A stretch of 6,295 nt of DNA from MFAQ01 sp964592455 (GTDB taxonomy: Bacteria; Patescibacteriota; Microgenomatia; UBA1400; MFAQ01): the NCBI GenBank assembly GCA_964592455.1, contig CAZQDQ010000050.1, forward strand, positions 1 to 6,295, written 5' to 3'. Positions 5,906 to 6,295 of this stretch are shown one piece after another. Both the position numbers and the translations under genes were made by a program. The notes under the pieces are model-generated. The model searched no databases. It was not told where the DNA came from and saw only the letters and a list, made by a program, of their open reading frames with translations. How positions within the stretch are numbered: position 1 is the stretch's first letter; every line of letters begins with the position of its first letter.

Positions 5906-6188
5906 ATGATTTGCTTGCAATGTAGGTGTGGGATGTGGATTCGGGAGCAGACGATAGATCGTAAGGGTTAGATTGTAGATCGTGGACGGTAGACGGAGAT
6001 TGCCGCGCTTCGCTCGCAATGACGGACTCTTCTTTGAGGTTTTTGATTTTTTCTGGCAAACTGTCGAATAGTTTTTGAGCTAATTTTCTGCCATCTTCTG
6101 TCCCAAAAAGAAGAGCAGCCCCTACCCCAACAGCAACACCAATAGTAAAGGCTCCGAAAGCGTGTTCTTTTTTGTGCAGATCAACCAT
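5904..6188 (-). CDS. YtxH-like small membrane protein with a repeat-derived C-terminus
   Basis: The first 52 or so of 94 residues carry a single glycine/alanine-rich membrane helix (FGAFTIGVAVGVGAALLFGT, 11-30) followed by EDGRKLAQKLFDSLPEKIKNLKEE. This is the pattern of YtxH-type proteins: a helix ending in ALLF, then a P/T-x-x-G-R/K-x-x-x-x-K amphipathic segment. YtxH proteins are small membrane proteins of unclear function, linked to general stress in Bacillus. Residues about 55-81 (VIASEARQS, then STVHDLQSNPYDLSS) are encoded by two repeat elements, so the ancestral protein probably ended near residue 55. The ATG shares one base with the stop of the preceding gene (TAATG) and has no Shine-Dalgarno of its own, which indicates translational coupling. 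The C-terminal tail should be disordered. I am confident in the start and N-terminal half and less sure that the whole tail matters. Confidence 0.78.
   Translation of the reverse strand: MVDLHKKEHAFGAFTIGVAVGVGAALLFGTEDGRKLAQKLFDSLPEKIKNLKEESVIASEARQSPSTVHDLQSNPYDLSSAPESTSHTYIASKS
5948..5996. repeat. Degenerate heptamer array, seven units
   Basis: On the plus strand a 7-bp period with consensus near TAGAYSG runs without gaps. The units are CAGACGA at 5948, TAGATCG at 5955, TAAGGGT at 5962 (most diverged), TAGATTG at 5969, TAGATCG at 5976, TGGACGG at 5983 and TAGACGG at 5990. It abuts the dispersed repeat at 5997. Because 7 is not a multiple of 3, the encoded residues on the minus strand do not repeat. 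Similar GATC/GTAGA-rich tandem stretches are, from memory, common in CPR assemblies. Confidence 0.65.
5997..6025. repeat. Dispersed palindromic repeat of the GCGAAGCGC / VIASEARQS type
   Basis: The element carries ATTGC (5999-6003) and GCAAT (6016-6020) as inverted ends around a CGCGCTTCGC core, followed by GACGG. The minus strand reads CGTCATTGCGAGCGAAGCGC then GGCAATC. This short interspersed repeat is found in many copies in diverse bacterial genomes and, when translated in this frame, gives the tell-tale peptide VIASEARQS. Here it lies inside the coding region of the YtxH-like gene and keeps the frame open. Confidence 0.8.
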
Positions 6189-6295
6189 TAGTTTTCGTGA
6201 CTAGTAGTGTGGGGCTTATCTCTGCCCAGCAGATGAGAAATAGTTTCGATAATTTTGCCACTTTGCTTGAAGCCCTCGATAATAGCAAAAAAGGC
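6188..6295 (-). CDS. C-terminal 35 codons of an unidentified gene
   Basis: The frame is open from the right edge of the window to a TAA at 6190-6188. The visible residues are AFFAIIEGFKQSGKIIETIS then HLLGRDKPHTTSHEN. The stop overlaps the ATG of the YtxH-like gene by one base (TAATG), so the two belong to one translationally coupled operon. The visible part looks like an amphipathic helix followed by a polar tail. It is too short to identify, but the perfect junction argues that it is a real gene end rather than chance. Confidence 0.7.
   Translation of the reverse strand, partial: AFFAIIEGFKQSGKIIETISHLLGRDKPHTTSHEN

Noticed and set aside
1..6295. Recoded TGA (code 25, as in Gracilibacteria)
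   Set aside because: TGA ends alaS and the genes at 4499 and 5690, right at the expected protein ends or before terminators, and tryptophan uses TGG.

Overview
The window looks like a chromosomal segment from a Candidate Phyla Radiation bacterium (Patescibacteria, perhaps a Microgenomates-type lineage). Four things point there: a very short alanyl-tRNA synthetase of the type common in that group; a large surface-anchored protein with a baseplate-J-like domain resembling many CPR proteins; several small uncharacterised membrane proteins; and a dispersed short repeat (the one that reads VIASEARQS) that is frequent in such genomes. TGA ends alaS and other genes here, so the recoded (TGA = Gly) Gracilibacteria/Absconditabacteria are unlikely. 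The assignment is inference from protein style, not from a marker-gene tree.

Layout, left to right. Positions 1-1948 (minus) hold one long open frame that runs off the left edge. It encodes a predicted single-pass membrane protein with a degenerate actin-like (FtsA/PilM-type) cytoplasmic domain, an acidic linker, a basic Lys/Pro-rich juxtamembrane segment, one membrane helix and an extracytoplasmic baseplate-J-like region. It lies 9 bases downstream of alaS (1958-3805, minus), and the two probably form one operon. A Rho-independent terminator (3834-3857) separates alaS from an upstream minus-strand gene for a two-helix membrane protein (3880-4392). That gene has its own extended -10 promoter and a strong Shine-Dalgarno. 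Another terminator (4454-4480) closes the next minus gene, a small soluble helical protein (4499-4966).

Positions 4967-5104 are a divergent promoter region: a good -35/-10 promoter leftward, an extended -10 promoter rightward, and a 17-bp direct repeat (15/17 identical, 33-bp period) lying across the rightward promoter and next to the leftward -35. Rightward follow a two-helix membrane protein (5105-5590) and a 60-residue two-helix membrane protein (5690-5872), closed by a terminator (5880-5905). From the right edge, a minus-strand operon enters: the last 35 codons of an unidentified gene overlap by one base the start of a YtxH-like small membrane protein (5904-6188). The tail of that protein appears to be made of two repeat elements, a dispersed palindromic repeat and a heptamer array.

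Only alaS has a firm function. The long partial protein is probably an envelope or surface protein, perhaps linked to a pilus-like or secretion apparatus. The genes in 3880-5872 are orphans with clear expression signals but no recognisable family. There is no intergenic stretch over 300 bases, and I saw no tRNA, rRNA, CRISPR array or transposase gene.
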